Shown: positions 23,512 to 32,885 of the stretch, piece after piece
Layout of the letters: every line of letters begins with the position of its first letter
Position numbering within the stretch: position 1 is the stretch's first letter
From: Oscillospiraceae bacterium
GTDB taxonomy: Bacteria; Bacillota; Clostridia; Oscillospirales; CAG-272
Reading direction: 5' to 3'
Assembly: GCA_015063685.1 (NCBI GenBank)
Contig: SVTR01000024.1
Location: 1 to 53,327, forward strand
DNA length: 53,327 nt
Notes under the pieces: model-generated
What the model was told of the DNA's origin: nothing
The model's input: only the letters and a program-made list of their open reading frames with translations
The model's database searches: none
Position numbers and translations under genes: made by a program

Positions 23512-23612
23512 GTTTATATACCTCCGTTTGGAAATTTGCTTTCAGCATTTTTATTATACACGCTTTTGAAGCGGATGTCAAGGGGCATGGACGGGGAAAG
23601 TTTAGGAAGATG

Positions 23613-23898
23613 GGCGGTTAGGCAGGTAAATTGTTGTTTAGCGGACAGTGCCCGCGGCCATCGCTCGGGGATGTGCAACCCATGCAGACCGCATACCGCG
23701 ATGGTGAGTTGGTCAGGTAAATTGTTGTTTACGGTTTTCTGACCAACGTGGTCGTAGGGGCGAACTGTGTTCGCCCGTAATAAAAAGTATATTGATAAAC
23801 AAAGGTTTTTGGGGGACGGCGGGCGAACGCAGTTCGCCCCTACGGGTTCATAGTAAGCCCACGCAAACAACAATTTATCTAACCAACTGCCCATCGCG
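23613..23898. repeat. Repeat island with three AAATTGTTGTTT units and a GTAGGGGCGAACT pair
   Basis: The 409-nt gap 23512-23920 holds no gene. AAATTGTTGTTT occurs at 23628-23639 and 23719-23730 and inverted at 23865-23876. Between the last two, 23754-23845 carries two facing GTAGGGGCGAACT-type hairpins joined by a ~40-nt spacer. That ~90-bp block is nearly identical to 33008-33100. Confidence 0.75.
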
Positions 23899-23920
23899 GC
23901 ACACTACAGTCACATTCCTC

Positions 23921-24103
23921 TTAATCTCTCTTACCCGTCTTGATCTCCCCGTGCTTGGCCTCGTATGCCTCGATGCAATCCCGAATCAGGATCAGGATCT
24001 GACTGTTGGCGCTGCGGCCCTCATAGTCCGCAACGTAGTGGAGCTTGTCGAGGGTCTTATCGTCGATACGGACGGTCAAATGTCGCAATTCATTTTTAGC
24101 CAT
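23921..24103 (-). CDS. Small ribbon-helix-helix (Arc/CopG-like) DNA-binding protein
   Basis: This 60-residue protein has a beta-strand start (NELRHLTVRIDDKTLDKLHYVAD) followed by a helix-turn-helix pair (EGRSANSQILILIRDCIEAYEAKHG), as in Arc-type transcription regulators and antitoxins. No toxin gene is adjacent: the neighbour upstream is a divergent SLOG-like gene. It may regulate that gene; target unknown. Confidence 0.8.
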   Translation of the reverse strand: MAKNELRHLTVRIDDKTLDKLHYVADYEGRSANSQILILIRDCIEAYEAKHGEIKTGKRD

Positions 24104-24156
24104 AAAATAACCTCACTATTAACATATTATGGCTTTATTTTAGCGTCGAAATGCAG

Positions 24157-24162
24157 TATAAT
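24157..24162 (+). promoter_or_regulatory. -10 box upstream of the SLOG-like gene
   Basis: TATAAT with a weak -35 (TTTATT at 24134-24139, 17-bp spacer), 56 nt upstream of the start codon. A weak match overall. Confidence 0.4.
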
Positions 24163-24217
24163 GGCAAATGTGAAGTCTAAGTGACTTCAAAATATATGTA
24201 TGATAGGAGAACAAATC

Positions 24218-24574
24218 ATGAAAATTGCGATTATCGGCTCCCGCTCTCTGCAAGTCACCGATTTTGATCACTTTATTCCCTCCGTGTGCACCGAAATCGT
24301 CTCGGGCGGCGCCAAGGGCATTGATACCTGCGCGCGCCTGTGGGCGGAAAAGAAAGGGCTGATTTTTACCGAATTTCTCCCCGACTACGAAAGGTACGGC
24401 CGCAGCGCTCCCTTGGTCAGGAATCGGTTGATCGTGGATTATGCCGACGCGGTTCTGGCTATTTGGGACGGAAAATCCAGAGGAACCTTCTATACCGTGA
24501 AATACGCCCAAAAGCAGGGAAAGCCGGTGGCCTTCTTTTCGGGAGACGCTGTGAATAAATCCTTAAAATCATAA
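24218..24574 (+). CDS. SLOG-superfamily protein (DprA/DUF2493-like)
   Basis: This 118-residue protein has the Rossmann-like start MKIAIIGSRSL, the SLOG glycine motif VSGGAKGIDTCARLWAEK and a RNRLIVDYADAVLAIWDGKSRGT segment typical of nucleotide-binding SLOG proteins. The family includes small proteins that bind nucleotide ligands, some in conflict systems, but this one has no visible partner. ATG 24218 follows AGGAG; a start six codons earlier is less likely. Divergent from the ribbon-helix-helix gene. Confidence 0.78.
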   Translation: MKIAIIGSRSLQVTDFDHFIPSVCTEIVSGGAKGIDTCARLWAEKKGLIFTEFLPDYERYGRSAPLVRNRLIVDYADAVLAIWDGKSRGTFYTVKYAQKQGKPVAFFSGDAVNKSLKS

Positions 24575-24593
24575 CAAAATTTACATAGAGCCC

Positions 24594-24622
24594 TTGACAG
24601 ATATGGGTGTATGTTGTAAAAT
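24594..24622 (+). promoter_or_regulatory. Promoter of the glucokinase gene
   Basis: TTGACA (24594-24599), 17-bp spacer, TAAAAT (24617-24622). Confidence 0.8.
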
Positions 24623-24695
24623 ATAGGAAGGTTATACGACACCCCGTGTATATGACGGAGAACGCAAAAACACAAAGAAACGGAGAACCAAGGAT

Positions 24696-25667
24696 ATGTA
24701 TAGAATCGGTATTGACCTGGGCGGCACCAACATCGCCGCAGGTATCGTCAACGACGCCTTTGAGATCGTCTGCAAGGAAAGCGTCCCCACGGGTGCAGAG
24801 CGCCCCGCTGAGGAGATCGCAGCGGATATGGCGGCGCTTTGCCATAAGGTCTGTGAAAAGGCCGGCATTTCCCCTGCGGAGATCGCTTCGGTGGGTATCG
24901 CTTCCCCCGGTATCGCCAACCATGACGACGGCGTTATCGAATATTGCTGTAACATCCCCTCCTTCAACCAGTTCAACGTCTGCAACGCGGTCAAGGTCGG
25001 CTTCCCCGTTCCTCACGTCTTCGTGGAGAACGACGCCAACGCCGCCGCTTGGGGTGAGGCCATCGCGGGTGCCGCCAAGGGAACCTCCAATTCCATCATG
25101 ATCACCCTCGGCACAGGCGTGGGCGGCGGTATCATCATCGACGGTAAGGTCATCTCCGGCTTTAACTACGCCGGCGGCGAGCTGGGTCACATCGTTATCG
25201 AGGTGGACGGTGTGCAGTGCGGTTGCGGCCGCAAGGGCTGCTGGGAGGCTTACAGCTCGGCTACCGCGCTGATCCGCATGACCTCCGAGAAGCTTGCCGA
25301 GTGCGAGGCACAGGGTAGAAAGACCATCATGACCGATATGGTGGCCGCCGCCGGGAAGGTCTCGGGTCGCACAGCCTTCGACGCTAAGCGTCAGGGTGAC
25401 GAGGCAGGCGCCGAGGTGGTGGCCAAGTATGTTCACTATCTGGCGCAGGGCCTGTCCAATATCATCAATATCTTCCAGCCCGAGGTGCTGTCCATCGGCG
25501 GCGGCGTGTCCGGCGAGGGAGATTACCTCCTGGATATGCTCGTCCCCCTCATCCGCGGTGAGGTCTACGGTCAGGGCATCGTTCCGAGCACCGATATCCG
25601 CATTGCCGCGCTGAAAAACGATGCCGGCATCATCGGCGGCGCCGTGCTGGGACTGGGACTGAAATAA
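24696..25667 (+). CDS. glk: ROK-family glucokinase
   Basis: This 323-residue ROK kinase has the ATP-binding DLGGTNIAAG (residues 7-16), LGTGVGGGIIIDG, the ELGHIVIEVDG catalytic segment and the zinc motif CGCGRKGCWE. It phosphorylates glucose (or another hexose) using ATP. The gene has its own promoter and a weak hairpin after it. Length matches Firmicutes glucokinases. Confidence 0.9.
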   Translation: MYRIGIDLGGTNIAAGIVNDAFEIVCKESVPTGAERPAEEIAADMAALCHKVCEKAGISPAEIASVGIASPGIANHDDGVIEYCCNIPSFNQFNVCNAVKVGFPVPHVFVENDANAAAWGEAIAGAAKGTSNSIMITLGTGVGGGIIIDGKVISGFNYAGGELGHIVIEVDGVQCGCGRKGCWEAYSSATALIRMTSEKLAECEAQGRKTIMTDMVAAAGKVSGRTAFDAKRQGDEAGAEVVAKYVHYLAQGLSNIINIFQPEVLSIGGGVSGEGDYLLDMLVPLIRGEVYGQGIVPSTDIRIAALKNDAGIIGGAVLGLGLK

Positions 25668-25676
25668 CGATTCAGA

Positions 25677-25714
25677 CAAGCCTGCGACATCTTGGTCTGC
25701 GGGCTTGCCTTTTT
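25677..25714 (+). terminator. Weak terminator or attenuator after glk
   Basis: Arms CAAGCCTGC and GCGGGCTTG (one G-T wobble), then CCTTTTT. Confidence 0.5.
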
Positions 25715-25767
25715 GAAGGCTCTGTGGAAGCCTTCGCCATATCACACGAAAGGAGAACCATCCGCTC

Positions 25768-27939
25768 ATGATCGGCATGATTCCTTACCTTATTTGCTTT
25801 GTCCTGCTGGCCGCGTTTTTCCTGCTGGTGCCCAAAAAGGAGAGCACCAAAAAGCTGGCAGTGATCCTTTTGGCTCTTTCTGTCTTCGGTGAGATCCTGT
25901 TTTGCAATTTCCACTCCTTCCACCTCACCTTCGGGGATTACGAGCCCGCGAAGATCGTCCTTGACAGCGAACAGGTCAAGATCTCCGGCGGAACCGAGGA
26001 AAATCCCCTGACCTCCAAGGAGGGTGGCACTGTGACGGTCACCGTCAATGGACTGAAGCAGCCCGTGGGCACCGTGCGCCTGGGCCTGCGGATGCCGGAG
26101 AATACCAACTACGTGGACGTGAAGATCTCGGCCAAGGACGTGACCCAAGCGGCTTCCTGGCGCTCGGGCGTGGCTGACGGCCGGATCCTCAACGGCGACG
26201 ACCGTTCTCAATACATCGTGATGGATCTCTCGGGTGACGTGAGCGCTCTGGAGATCAAGCTGACCGCGCCGTCCAAGGCGCTGTTTACCGTGGAAAGCGT
26301 GACGCTGAATGAGAGCGTGCCCTTCCAATTCTCCGCGCTCCGACTTGTCCTCTTCGTACTGGGATGCATGGCGGTGTATGCCCTGGTGACCTTCCCCTCC
26401 ATGAAAAAGACCTACGGTGAGCAACCCGCTGCCTTCCGTCGGGTGGCCGTCATCATGACGGTGATCCTGGTGCTGGGGGCCTTGGCCGTGACCTTTGTCA
26501 GCATGTACGACCAAACGGGCGCCTTGTCCACGGGCTTCAAAAATACGTCGGGCAACCAGATCACAAAGGAGATCGTGGATGCCTTTAAGGCAGGACAGGT
26601 CCACCTGCTGGACGAGCCCTCCGAGAAGCTTTTGGCCATGGAGAACCCCTATGACTGGAGCGCCAGAAGAGCCGAGGGTGTATCTGCCAAATGGGATCAC
26701 CTCCTGTTTGACGGCAAGTACTACTCTTACTACGGTATTGCCCCCGTCATCCTGCTCTTCCTTCCCTACAATCTGCTTACGGGATACTATTTCCCCACGG
26801 CAGAGGCGGTTTTCCTGTTCGGAGGCTTGGGCATCGTGTTCCTGACGCTTTTGTTTATGGAATTTGTCAAGCTGTTCGGCAAAAAGCTGCCCAACAGCAT
26901 GCTGGTGGCCACTTTGGTGATCCTGCAGCTCTCCAGCGGCGTGTGGTACAATTTCGTCTATGACAATTTCTACGAGATCGCTCAGGCCTCGGGCTTCATG
27001 TTCACCTGTATGGGCTTCTTCTTCCTGCTCCGCTCAGGGGTGATCGGGGAAGGTAAGATCCTGTACCGTCATATCGTGCTGGCTACCATGTGCCTCTCCT
27101 GGGCGGTGCTTTGCCGTCCCACCCTGGCGCTTTACTGCATCGTAGCATGCATCTTCCTGGTCTTTGGGTATCTCAAGCATCGGGAGGAGATCAAGGCCTC
27201 CGTGCCCAAAGGCGGTATCCTGCAAAAGCGGGCGCTGAGCACGGCAACTATTAAGTATCTGTTTGCCGCGCTGACCTGCTTTGTGGTCATCGGCGGTATC
27301 CAGGTGATCTATAACTACGCCCGCTTCGGCAATCCCCTGGATTTTGGTATCCAGTATTCCCTGACCATCAACGATTTTACGAGATCCCAGTATCACACGG
27401 ATTTCGTCATGATCGGCATCTACAATTTCCTGCTGGCCTTCCCCAAGATTCAACCCGAATTCCCCTATGTGATGTCCAATTTCTCCACCCTGTCCACCAA
27501 CGGTTATTACTACGTTGCCAATCGGAACGCCGTGGGCATCCTCTGGCGCGCGCTGCCCTCTTTGGGCTACCTGGGTGTCGTCCCTGCCTGGAAATCCCTC
27601 ACCAAGAAGGAAAAGATCCAGGCCCTGTGCCTGCTGATCCCCACCTGCGTGATCGCTCCCCTGATCATCATCTTCTCCATCTGGGAGAGCGGCTACGGTG
27701 TCCGCTACTGCTGTGACTTCGCCTGGCAGATCATCCTGGGCGGCACGGCGGTGCTCTATCTTCTGTACGTCCGTAAGGCGGAGGGACAGGGCAAGAGCAT
27801 CCTTCGCCAGGCCTTCACCGTGGCTATGGTGCTGGCCGTCATTGTCAATGGCGCCATGATCTACGATTATCTGTCCAAAACAGGACATATGGCAGGCGAT
27901 TATCTGCGCCTTGCCAGAGTGTTTGATTTCTGGTTGTGA
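25768..27939 (+). CDS. Polytopic membrane protein of unknown function with an outer beta-domain
   Basis: This 723-residue protein starts with a membrane helix pair, then a soluble part (about 50-190, with beta-rich stretches such as GTVRLGLRMPENTNYVDVKISAKD), then about eight to ten further membrane helices to the end. The layout resembles multi-spanning lipid-linked sugar transferases, and the sequence WDHLLFDGKYYSYYGIAPVILLFLPYNLLTG sits between helices. I do not recognise a named family. A GT2 glycosyltransferase gene follows but behind a strong terminator, so they are separate units. A role in surface glycan building is only a guess. Confidence 0.75.
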   Translation: MIGMIPYLICFVLLAAFFLLVPKKESTKKLAVILLALSVFGEILFCNFHSFHLTFGDYEPAKIVLDSEQVKISGGTEENPLTSKEGGTVTVTVNGLKQPVGTVRLGLRMPENTNYVDVKISAKDVTQAASWRSGVADGRILNGDDRSQYIVMDLSGDVSALEIKLTAPSKALFTVESVTLNESVPFQFSALRLVLFVLGCMAVYALVTFPSMKKTYGEQPAAFRRVAVIMTVILVLGALAVTFVSMYDQTGALSTGFKNTSGNQITKEIVDAFKAGQVHLLDEPSEKLLAMENPYDWSARRAEGVSAKWDHLLFDGKYYSYYGIAPVILLFLPYNLLTGYYFPTAEAVFLFGGLGIVFLTLLFMEFVKLFGKKLPNSMLVATLVILQLSSGVWYNFVYDNFYEIAQASGFMFTCMGFFFLLRSGVIGEGKILYRHIVLATMCLSWAVLCRPTLALYCIVACIFLVFGYLKHREEIKASVPKGGILQKRALSTATIKYLFAALTCFVVIGGIQVIYNYARFGNPLDFGIQYSLTINDFTRSQYHTDFVMIGIYNFLLAFPKIQPEFPYVMSNFSTLSTNGYYYVANRNAVGILWRALPSLGYLGVVPAWKSLTKKEKIQALCLLIPTCVIAPLIIIFSIWESGYGVRYCCDFAWQIILGGTAVLYLLYVRKAEGQGKSILRQAFTVAMVLAVIVNGAMIYDYLSKTGHMAGDYLRLARVFDFWL

Positions 27940-27956
27940 CGCTTTTTAAGCCTTCT

Positions 27957-27991
27957 CACCCCCATGCAGGCCTGCATGGGGGTGTTTTTTT
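27957..27991 (+). terminator. Strong terminator after the membrane protein
   Basis: A perfect 14-bp palindrome (CACCCCCATGCAGG and CCTGCATGGGGGTG) followed by seven T. Confidence 0.88.
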
Positions 27992-28000
27992 AAATATACC

Positions 28001-28029
28001 TTGACATAAAGGCAAAAATCGTCTATAAT
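28001..28029 (+). promoter_or_regulatory. Full-consensus promoter of the GT2 operon
   Basis: TTGACA (28001-28006), 17-bp spacer, TATAAT (28024-28029): a perfect match to the vegetative consensus, 36 nt before the GT2 start. Confidence 0.9.
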
Positions 28030-28065
28030 ATAAAAGATATATCTTATGAAAACGAGGATGATTCC

Positions 28066-29010
28066 ATGAAATTATATCTTGTTATACCCTGCTATAACGA
28101 AGAGGCCGTCCTGCCCGAGACCTCCAAGCGCTTGCGGGAAAAATACGATGCCCTCATGGGGGCGGGAAAGATCGGCGCCGACAGTAAGATCGTTTTTGTC
28201 AACGACGGCTCCAAGGATCGCACCTGGGAGATGATCTGTGAGCTTCACCGGGCCAATCCCGTATTTCGGGGTATTTGTCTGTCCCGCAACAAGGGACACC
28301 AGAACGCGCTCATGGCGGGACTGATGACCGTGAAGGATGAGTGCGATGCCGCCATCAGCCTGGACGCCGATTTGCAGGACGATATCAACGCCATTGACGC
28401 CATGGTGGACAAGTATACCGAGGGCTACGAGGTGGTCTACGGCGTACGCTCCTCCCGCAAGAAGGACACCTTCTTCAAGCGCACCACAGCCCAGGGCTTC
28501 TACAAGCTCATGAAGGGTATGGGGGTGGAGACGGTCTATAACCACGCGGACTATCGCCTTATGAGCCGCCGCGCGCTGGAGGCCCTTTCGGAGTTTGACG
28601 AGGTCAACCTGTTCCTGAGAGGCATTGTTCCGCTGGTGGGCTTTAAGTCCACGGAGGTCACCTACGAGCGCGGTGAGAGATTCGCGGGGGAATCCAAGTA
28701 TCCCCTCAAAAAGATGATCGCCTTCGCTATGGAGGGCATCACCTCTATGTCCATCAAGCCCATCCGCATGATCGCCACCCTGGGCATGCTGGTGTTCCTT
28801 GCCAGTATCGGCGTGCTGATCTATTCCATCGTTCGAAAAATTATGGGCGACACCGTGGAGGGCTGGGCTTTTTTGGCCGTGTCCATCTGGGCGCTGGGCG
28901 GTGTGCAGCTTTTAGCTATCGGTGTCATCGGTGAATATATCGGAAAGATCTATATGGAAACCAAGCACAGACCCAAGTATATCGTCAGCGAGTATTTGAC
29001 CGATGATTGA
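28066..29010 (+). CDS. GT2 family membrane glycosyltransferase (DPM1/GtrB-like)
   Basis: This 314-residue protein has a GT-A domain starting YLVIPCYNEEAVLPE, with VFVNDGSKDRTW, SRNKGHQNALMAGL, and the metal-binding SLDADLQDD. Two C-terminal membrane helices follow (about 236-258 and 268-295). These enzymes usually move a sugar from a nucleotide to a lipid carrier such as undecaprenyl phosphate. It heads an operon with a surface protein and a glycosidase-like lipoprotein. Confidence 0.9.
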   Translation: MKLYLVIPCYNEEAVLPETSKRLREKYDALMGAGKIGADSKIVFVNDGSKDRTWEMICELHRANPVFRGICLSRNKGHQNALMAGLMTVKDECDAAISLDADLQDDINAIDAMVDKYTEGYEVVYGVRSSRKKDTFFKRTTAQGFYKLMKGMGVETVYNHADYRLMSRRALEALSEFDEVNLFLRGIVPLVGFKSTEVTYERGERFAGESKYPLKKMIAFAMEGITSMSIKPIRMIATLGMLVFLASIGVLIYSIVRKIMGDTVEGWAFLAVSIWALGGVQLLAIGVIGEYIGKIYMETKHRPKYIVSEYLTDD

Positions 29011-29025
29011 TTCGAAAGGAGATAC

Positions 29026-30651
29026 ATGATGAAAAACTTCTGCAGATCCCTTGCGCTACTCCTGTGTCTTTTGACGGTGCTGGCCGCCGTAGCGATGCCG
29101 GTTATAGCGGCTGATGAAGAATTTATTGACATGGAGCCCATGTACGGCGAGACTTTTCAGCCCGACGGTGTGACCTTCGGTCGCGTGAGCTTTTTGATTC
29201 CCGACGTTCAGGGTCTGACCAAAGACGGTTGGGACAACAATATTGATCATAACGAAGATCTGGTGCTTATCTCCTATGTGAAGGACGGCGTGCTGTACGA
29301 GCATCAGACCGTCAAGGAGATCAAGGCCGCCTGGGGGAACAAGGCACTCATGCGCACCTGCTACACCTATGATGATGCGTCCAATGGAAGGATCCGACTC
29401 AATCTGGTGCTTCATATGGATGATCATAATACGCTGAAGCCTGCGGATATTACCCTGGTAACCTTGAAAAAGGGCTTTGTTTGGTGCGTGGGCTCTCCGT
29501 CGGGGATCACCGGTGAAATGCCTGCGCTGACCCTGGATCGAGACGTTTCCTTCTTTACGGGAGAGGCGGGCATCACAGCAGTCAAGACCGGCAGCATGGG
29601 AAGCGAGGGCACCTCTTTGAACCTTCGCTTTGACCGTAAGGATTCCGAATCCCTGAAGGCCATATCCGCGGTGGATCTTTGCCCCTCTGCTGTCCCCGGC
29701 AAGACCTTGGGCGATCTCGTGACCATCGGTGGTGAGACGGTCACCGAGCTGGTGAAAAAGGGCAATGTCGCCCGCTTCAATTTCTTCGGAGATACCATGG
29801 TCTTCCACGTGGATGATCCGGAGTACCTTGCCAAAATCAAGAACGAACATCTGGAATTCGTCATCAATCCCGGCTTCAGATGGATGAATTGGCATCAGGA
29901 CGACTGGGGCAACTGGGCAGGGTCACACAAAAATGACTACACGCCCGTAGAGGGAACCCTGGTGACCAAGCCCATTGTTTTCTATCTGGATGAGAATGCC
30001 GACGTTTGTATCAGATCGAACGGCATCTCGGTGGTGCCCGGCTATAAGGACACCTACTATGTGGGTGACCGTCTGGACATGACGACCTTGCTCATCAATG
30101 TCAATTATGCCGGTGGAGACGTGGTTGAAACGCCCATCCTTGAAAAGATGTGTGAGTATGACTTCTCCAAGCCCGGCAAGGCAGAGGTGAAGATCACGGT
30201 GCTGGGCATGACCACCTCCTATCAGGTAACGGTATTGCCCCTTGAGGCTTCGGAAACGGAAACCGAACCCTATGAAAGTGAAACGGAGCCCGAGTCTGAA
30301 ACCCTGTCCGAGCCCGTAGATACCGAGGCCGATACCGTCGTTGAGACCGAGGCTGTAACGTATGAGGAGACGGAGCCCGAAACGACTCCTGTAGCGGAGC
30401 CTGAAACGACCCCCGAAACCATGGCGGAAACCAATGTGACCGCAGAGACTGAGGTCGAATCCGAAAAAGCCACAGATACCGAGGCGCAGACCATGGTAGC
30501 AACCGAAGGTACTGAAAGCAGTATTTCGGAGACCCTGCCTCAATCCACGGGAGCGGCAACCGATGAGGGTGGATGCGGAGCTGCCGTGCTGCCCGGGATT
30601 TTGCTACTGCCCCTGGGCGTGACGGCACTCTTGAAAAAGAAGGAGAACTGA
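29026..30651 (+). CDS. Secreted surface protein with Ig-like domain, Thr/Glu stalk and Gly-Cys/TM tail
   Basis: This 541-residue protein has a signal peptide (1-29, ending VIAADEE), an unrecognised beta-rich domain (about 40-320), a Big-type Ig-like domain (about 335-408, GYKDTYYVGDRLDMTTLLINV...), a Glu/Thr-rich stalk (about 410-510) and a C-terminal tail GGCGAAVLPGILLLPLGVTA with Lys-Lys-Lys-Glu-Asn. Cys517 sits just before the hydrophobic helix, as in the tails of the two proteins at 41622 and 43748. No LPXTG motif is present. It is probably anchored at the cell surface. RBS AAAGGAG precedes ATG 29026. Its end is 1 nt from the next gene. Confidence 0.82.
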   Translation: MMKNFCRSLALLLCLLTVLAAVAMPVIAADEEFIDMEPMYGETFQPDGVTFGRVSFLIPDVQGLTKDGWDNNIDHNEDLVLISYVKDGVLYEHQTVKEIKAAWGNKALMRTCYTYDDASNGRIRLNLVLHMDDHNTLKPADITLVTLKKGFVWCVGSPSGITGEMPALTLDRDVSFFTGEAGITAVKTGSMGSEGTSLNLRFDRKDSESLKAISAVDLCPSAVPGKTLGDLVTIGGETVTELVKKGNVARFNFFGDTMVFHVDDPEYLAKIKNEHLEFVINPGFRWMNWHQDDWGNWAGSHKNDYTPVEGTLVTKPIVFYLDENADVCIRSNGISVVPGYKDTYYVGDRLDMTTLLINVNYAGGDVVETPILEKMCEYDFSKPGKAEVKITVLGMTTSYQVTVLPLEASETETEPYESETEPESETLSEPVDTEADTVVETEAVTYEETEPETTPVAEPETTPETMAETNVTAETEVESEKATDTEAQTMVATEGTESSISETLPQSTGAATDEGGCGAAVLPGILLLPLGVTALLKKKEN

Positions 30652-30652
30652 T

Positions 30653-32821
30653 ATGAAATTCACTTATAAGTTCCTGATAGCTTGCATGGCATTGCTGGCT
30701 GCGGTGTTCCTTTGCGTGAGCTGCAACGGCGGCACCGAGGAGGACACCACGGCCGCAGTTACAGAAACCGTTACCGTCGACGGAACATCAGAAACGCCGG
30801 AGACTGTTGGGGCAGAAACGGAAGCGGCTGCTGACTCTGAGAAAATAACCGATGCCACCATGGCGGAAACGGTGGCAGAGACCGAGCTTGAGACCTCGGA
30901 AGCCACTGCCGACGAGCCCGAGACCGTAGCGGAGACTCAAGCGGAAGGTGAGACGGAAACGGAGGCTCCCGATACCGCTGAGGCAGAGACCGAGACGGTC
31001 ACCGACGCGCCCGAGGCCGATACCGTTGCTCGTGTGGATGACACACGCGGGCTGACAGCCGCTGAGTATTCGATTCTCAACATCGCCGGTACGGACGACT
31101 TTGGCCGTGTGATCAACCCCGTGGACGGGAAGATCGACGACGACCGCTACGTGGGCATGTTCTACTTCCTGACCCTGGGTCAGCACGATAACCATAACGG
31201 TATTTTCGACGTGGATCTGATCACCGCGGGTGGCACCCACCACAAGGCGTTTACTTATTACGATACCTTCATCACCCCCGTGAACTCCGCCCACTTCTGG
31301 GGCGAGCCCGTGTGGGGCTACTACAACAGCGAGGATCCCTGGGTCATCCGCAAGCAGGTGGAGATGCTCACTATGGCAGGTGTGGATTTTTTGGTGCTGG
31401 ATACCTCCAATAACGTGCTTTACGAGCGTGTCACAGCTAAGCTTTTTGCCATACTGCAGGAATATTATGACCAGGGCTGGGATGTTCCCAAGGTGGTCTA
31501 TTATCTGGGAAAACACGATGTCAATGCGGACACCTCCGTGTTCAAGCAGGTATATCAGATCTTCTACGCAAAGGACACCTACAAGGATCTGTGGTTTACC
31601 CCCAATGACCCCACCAAGCCCATGATCGTCGCGCCCGATAACGTAATTGCCAAGCTGAAAGCTTCTTCCAACGCTTCTGAAAAAGCCTTGTATGATTTCT
31701 TTGATTTCCGTGTGACCCAATGGCCCATCGACAAGCCCGTCAATGAGCCTGTTTATGAGTACGGCGCACCCTGGATCGACTTCTCCCTCCCCCAGACCTC
31801 CCAGGAGGGCTGGATCAGCGTGTCCTGCGCCCAGCACGTCACGGTGAATATGACCGACATCCAGGGCTCTCGCGGCCGTGGCTGGACACCTACGAAATAC
31901 AGTTCAAGCAGAGACGAGTGGCGAGGCGATAACGATCACGAAAACTGGCGCAAGGGTCCCAACTTCCAGGCACAATGGAATACCGTTCTGAACATGACCG
32001 CCGAGGAAAAGAAGACCAACGCCCGTTTCGTGTTCCTGACCGGATGGAATGAATGGGTGGCACAAAAGCTTCGCGCGGGGGACAACAACTACTTCATGTG
32101 TGATACCTACAATCCCGAATATTCCCGCGACCTGGAGCCCTCCCGCTCCGACGGTATGAAGGACTATTTCTTCCTCCAGACCGTCATGAACATTCACAAC
32201 GACAACTATAGCCCCGCCGTTCACTATACCTACGATCCCGCCACTCCCGACGTCACCAAGGATGACACTACCGTCTGGGAGACCGCTAAGGCCGTCTACC
32301 GCGACTTTACGGGCGAGTGCATTCCCAGAGATTTCAAAAACATGGATCGCAGTATGAATTACGTGGACAATACCAACCGCAACGATATTGACACCATCAC
32401 GGTTCTTCGCGACAGCGAGTATCTGTACTTCCGTGTGACCTGCGTTGACGATGTCACTGCTTACACCGAGGGCGATACGGGCTGGATGAACCTGTGGATC
32501 CGTACCGACGCCGCAGGGGAGGATACCCTCAACGGCTACGATTTTGTCATCAACCGTCAGGTGGTTGGCAACAAGACCGAGATTTTGCGTTGCAAGTCCG
32601 CCGAAGATATGACATCCGTAGGCCAAGGTGACGTGCAGGTGTTTGGCAAGGCCATGATCGTCCGTGTGCCCTTAGCGGCGCTTGGCCTGAGCGATGCCGA
32701 CTATCACGTGCAGTTTAAGGTCACCGATAACGTGCAGAACGTGGAAAAGGATATTCTTAATCTGTATTCCACCGGCGACGCCGCGCCTATTGGGTCGCTG
32801 AATTTCAGTTACGGCTACTGA
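30653..32821 (+). CDS. Lipoprotein with GH71/GH99-like glycosidase and CBM9-like domains
   Basis: This 722-residue protein has a lipoprotein signal peptide (lipobox Cys24 in LCVSC), a Thr/Glu-rich stalk (28-128), a catalytic-type barrel (about 135-505) with WVIRKQVEMLTMAGVDFLVLDTSN and the GWNEW motif at 464-468 seen in GH71/GH99-type enzymes, and a C-terminal beta-sandwich like CBM9 (about 545-722, ending SLNFSYGY). It probably trims glycans at the surface. The start is 1 nt after the preceding stop with AAGGAG inside that gene, so translation is likely coupled. Substrate is unknown. Confidence 0.82.
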   Translation: MKFTYKFLIACMALLAAVFLCVSCNGGTEEDTTAAVTETVTVDGTSETPETVGAETEAAADSEKITDATMAETVAETELETSEATADEPETVAETQAEGETETEAPDTAEAETETVTDAPEADTVARVDDTRGLTAAEYSILNIAGTDDFGRVINPVDGKIDDDRYVGMFYFLTLGQHDNHNGIFDVDLITAGGTHHKAFTYYDTFITPVNSAHFWGEPVWGYYNSEDPWVIRKQVEMLTMAGVDFLVLDTSNNVLYERVTAKLFAILQEYYDQGWDVPKVVYYLGKHDVNADTSVFKQVYQIFYAKDTYKDLWFTPNDPTKPMIVAPDNVIAKLKASSNASEKALYDFFDFRVTQWPIDKPVNEPVYEYGAPWIDFSLPQTSQEGWISVSCAQHVTVNMTDIQGSRGRGWTPTKYSSSRDEWRGDNDHENWRKGPNFQAQWNTVLNMTAEEKKTNARFVFLTGWNEWVAQKLRAGDNNYFMCDTYNPEYSRDLEPSRSDGMKDYFFLQTVMNIHNDNYSPAVHYTYDPATPDVTKDDTTVWETAKAVYRDFTGECIPRDFKNMDRSMNYVDNTNRNDIDTITVLRDSEYLYFRVTCVDDVTAYTEGDTGWMNLWIRTDAAGEDTLNGYDFVINRQVVGNKTEILRCKSAEDMTSVGQGDVQVFGKAMIVRVPLAALGLSDADYHVQFKVTDNVQNVEKDILNLYSTGDAAPIGSLNFSYGY

Positions 32822-32840
32822 TTTACAATAGCGCTAAAAC

Positions 32841-32870
32841 AACCCCCGCCTCGACAGAGGCGGGGGTTTT
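32841..32870 (+). terminator. Terminator of the GT2-surface-protein operon
   Basis: Arms AACCCCCGCCTC and GAGGCGGGGGTT with a 4-nt loop, then TTTT. Confidence 0.9.
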
Positions 32871-32885
32871 GTATGAGGGGAAAGT

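Noticed and set aside
23921..24574. Toxin-antitoxin pair made of the ribbon-helix-helix protein and the SLOG-like protein
   Set aside because: The two genes are divergent, not in one operon, and the SLOG-like protein has no known toxin fold.
24218..24574. Anti-phage defence locus around the SLOG-like protein
   Set aside because: No effector, cyclase, helicase or nuclease gene is nearby; a lone SLOG domain is not enough.
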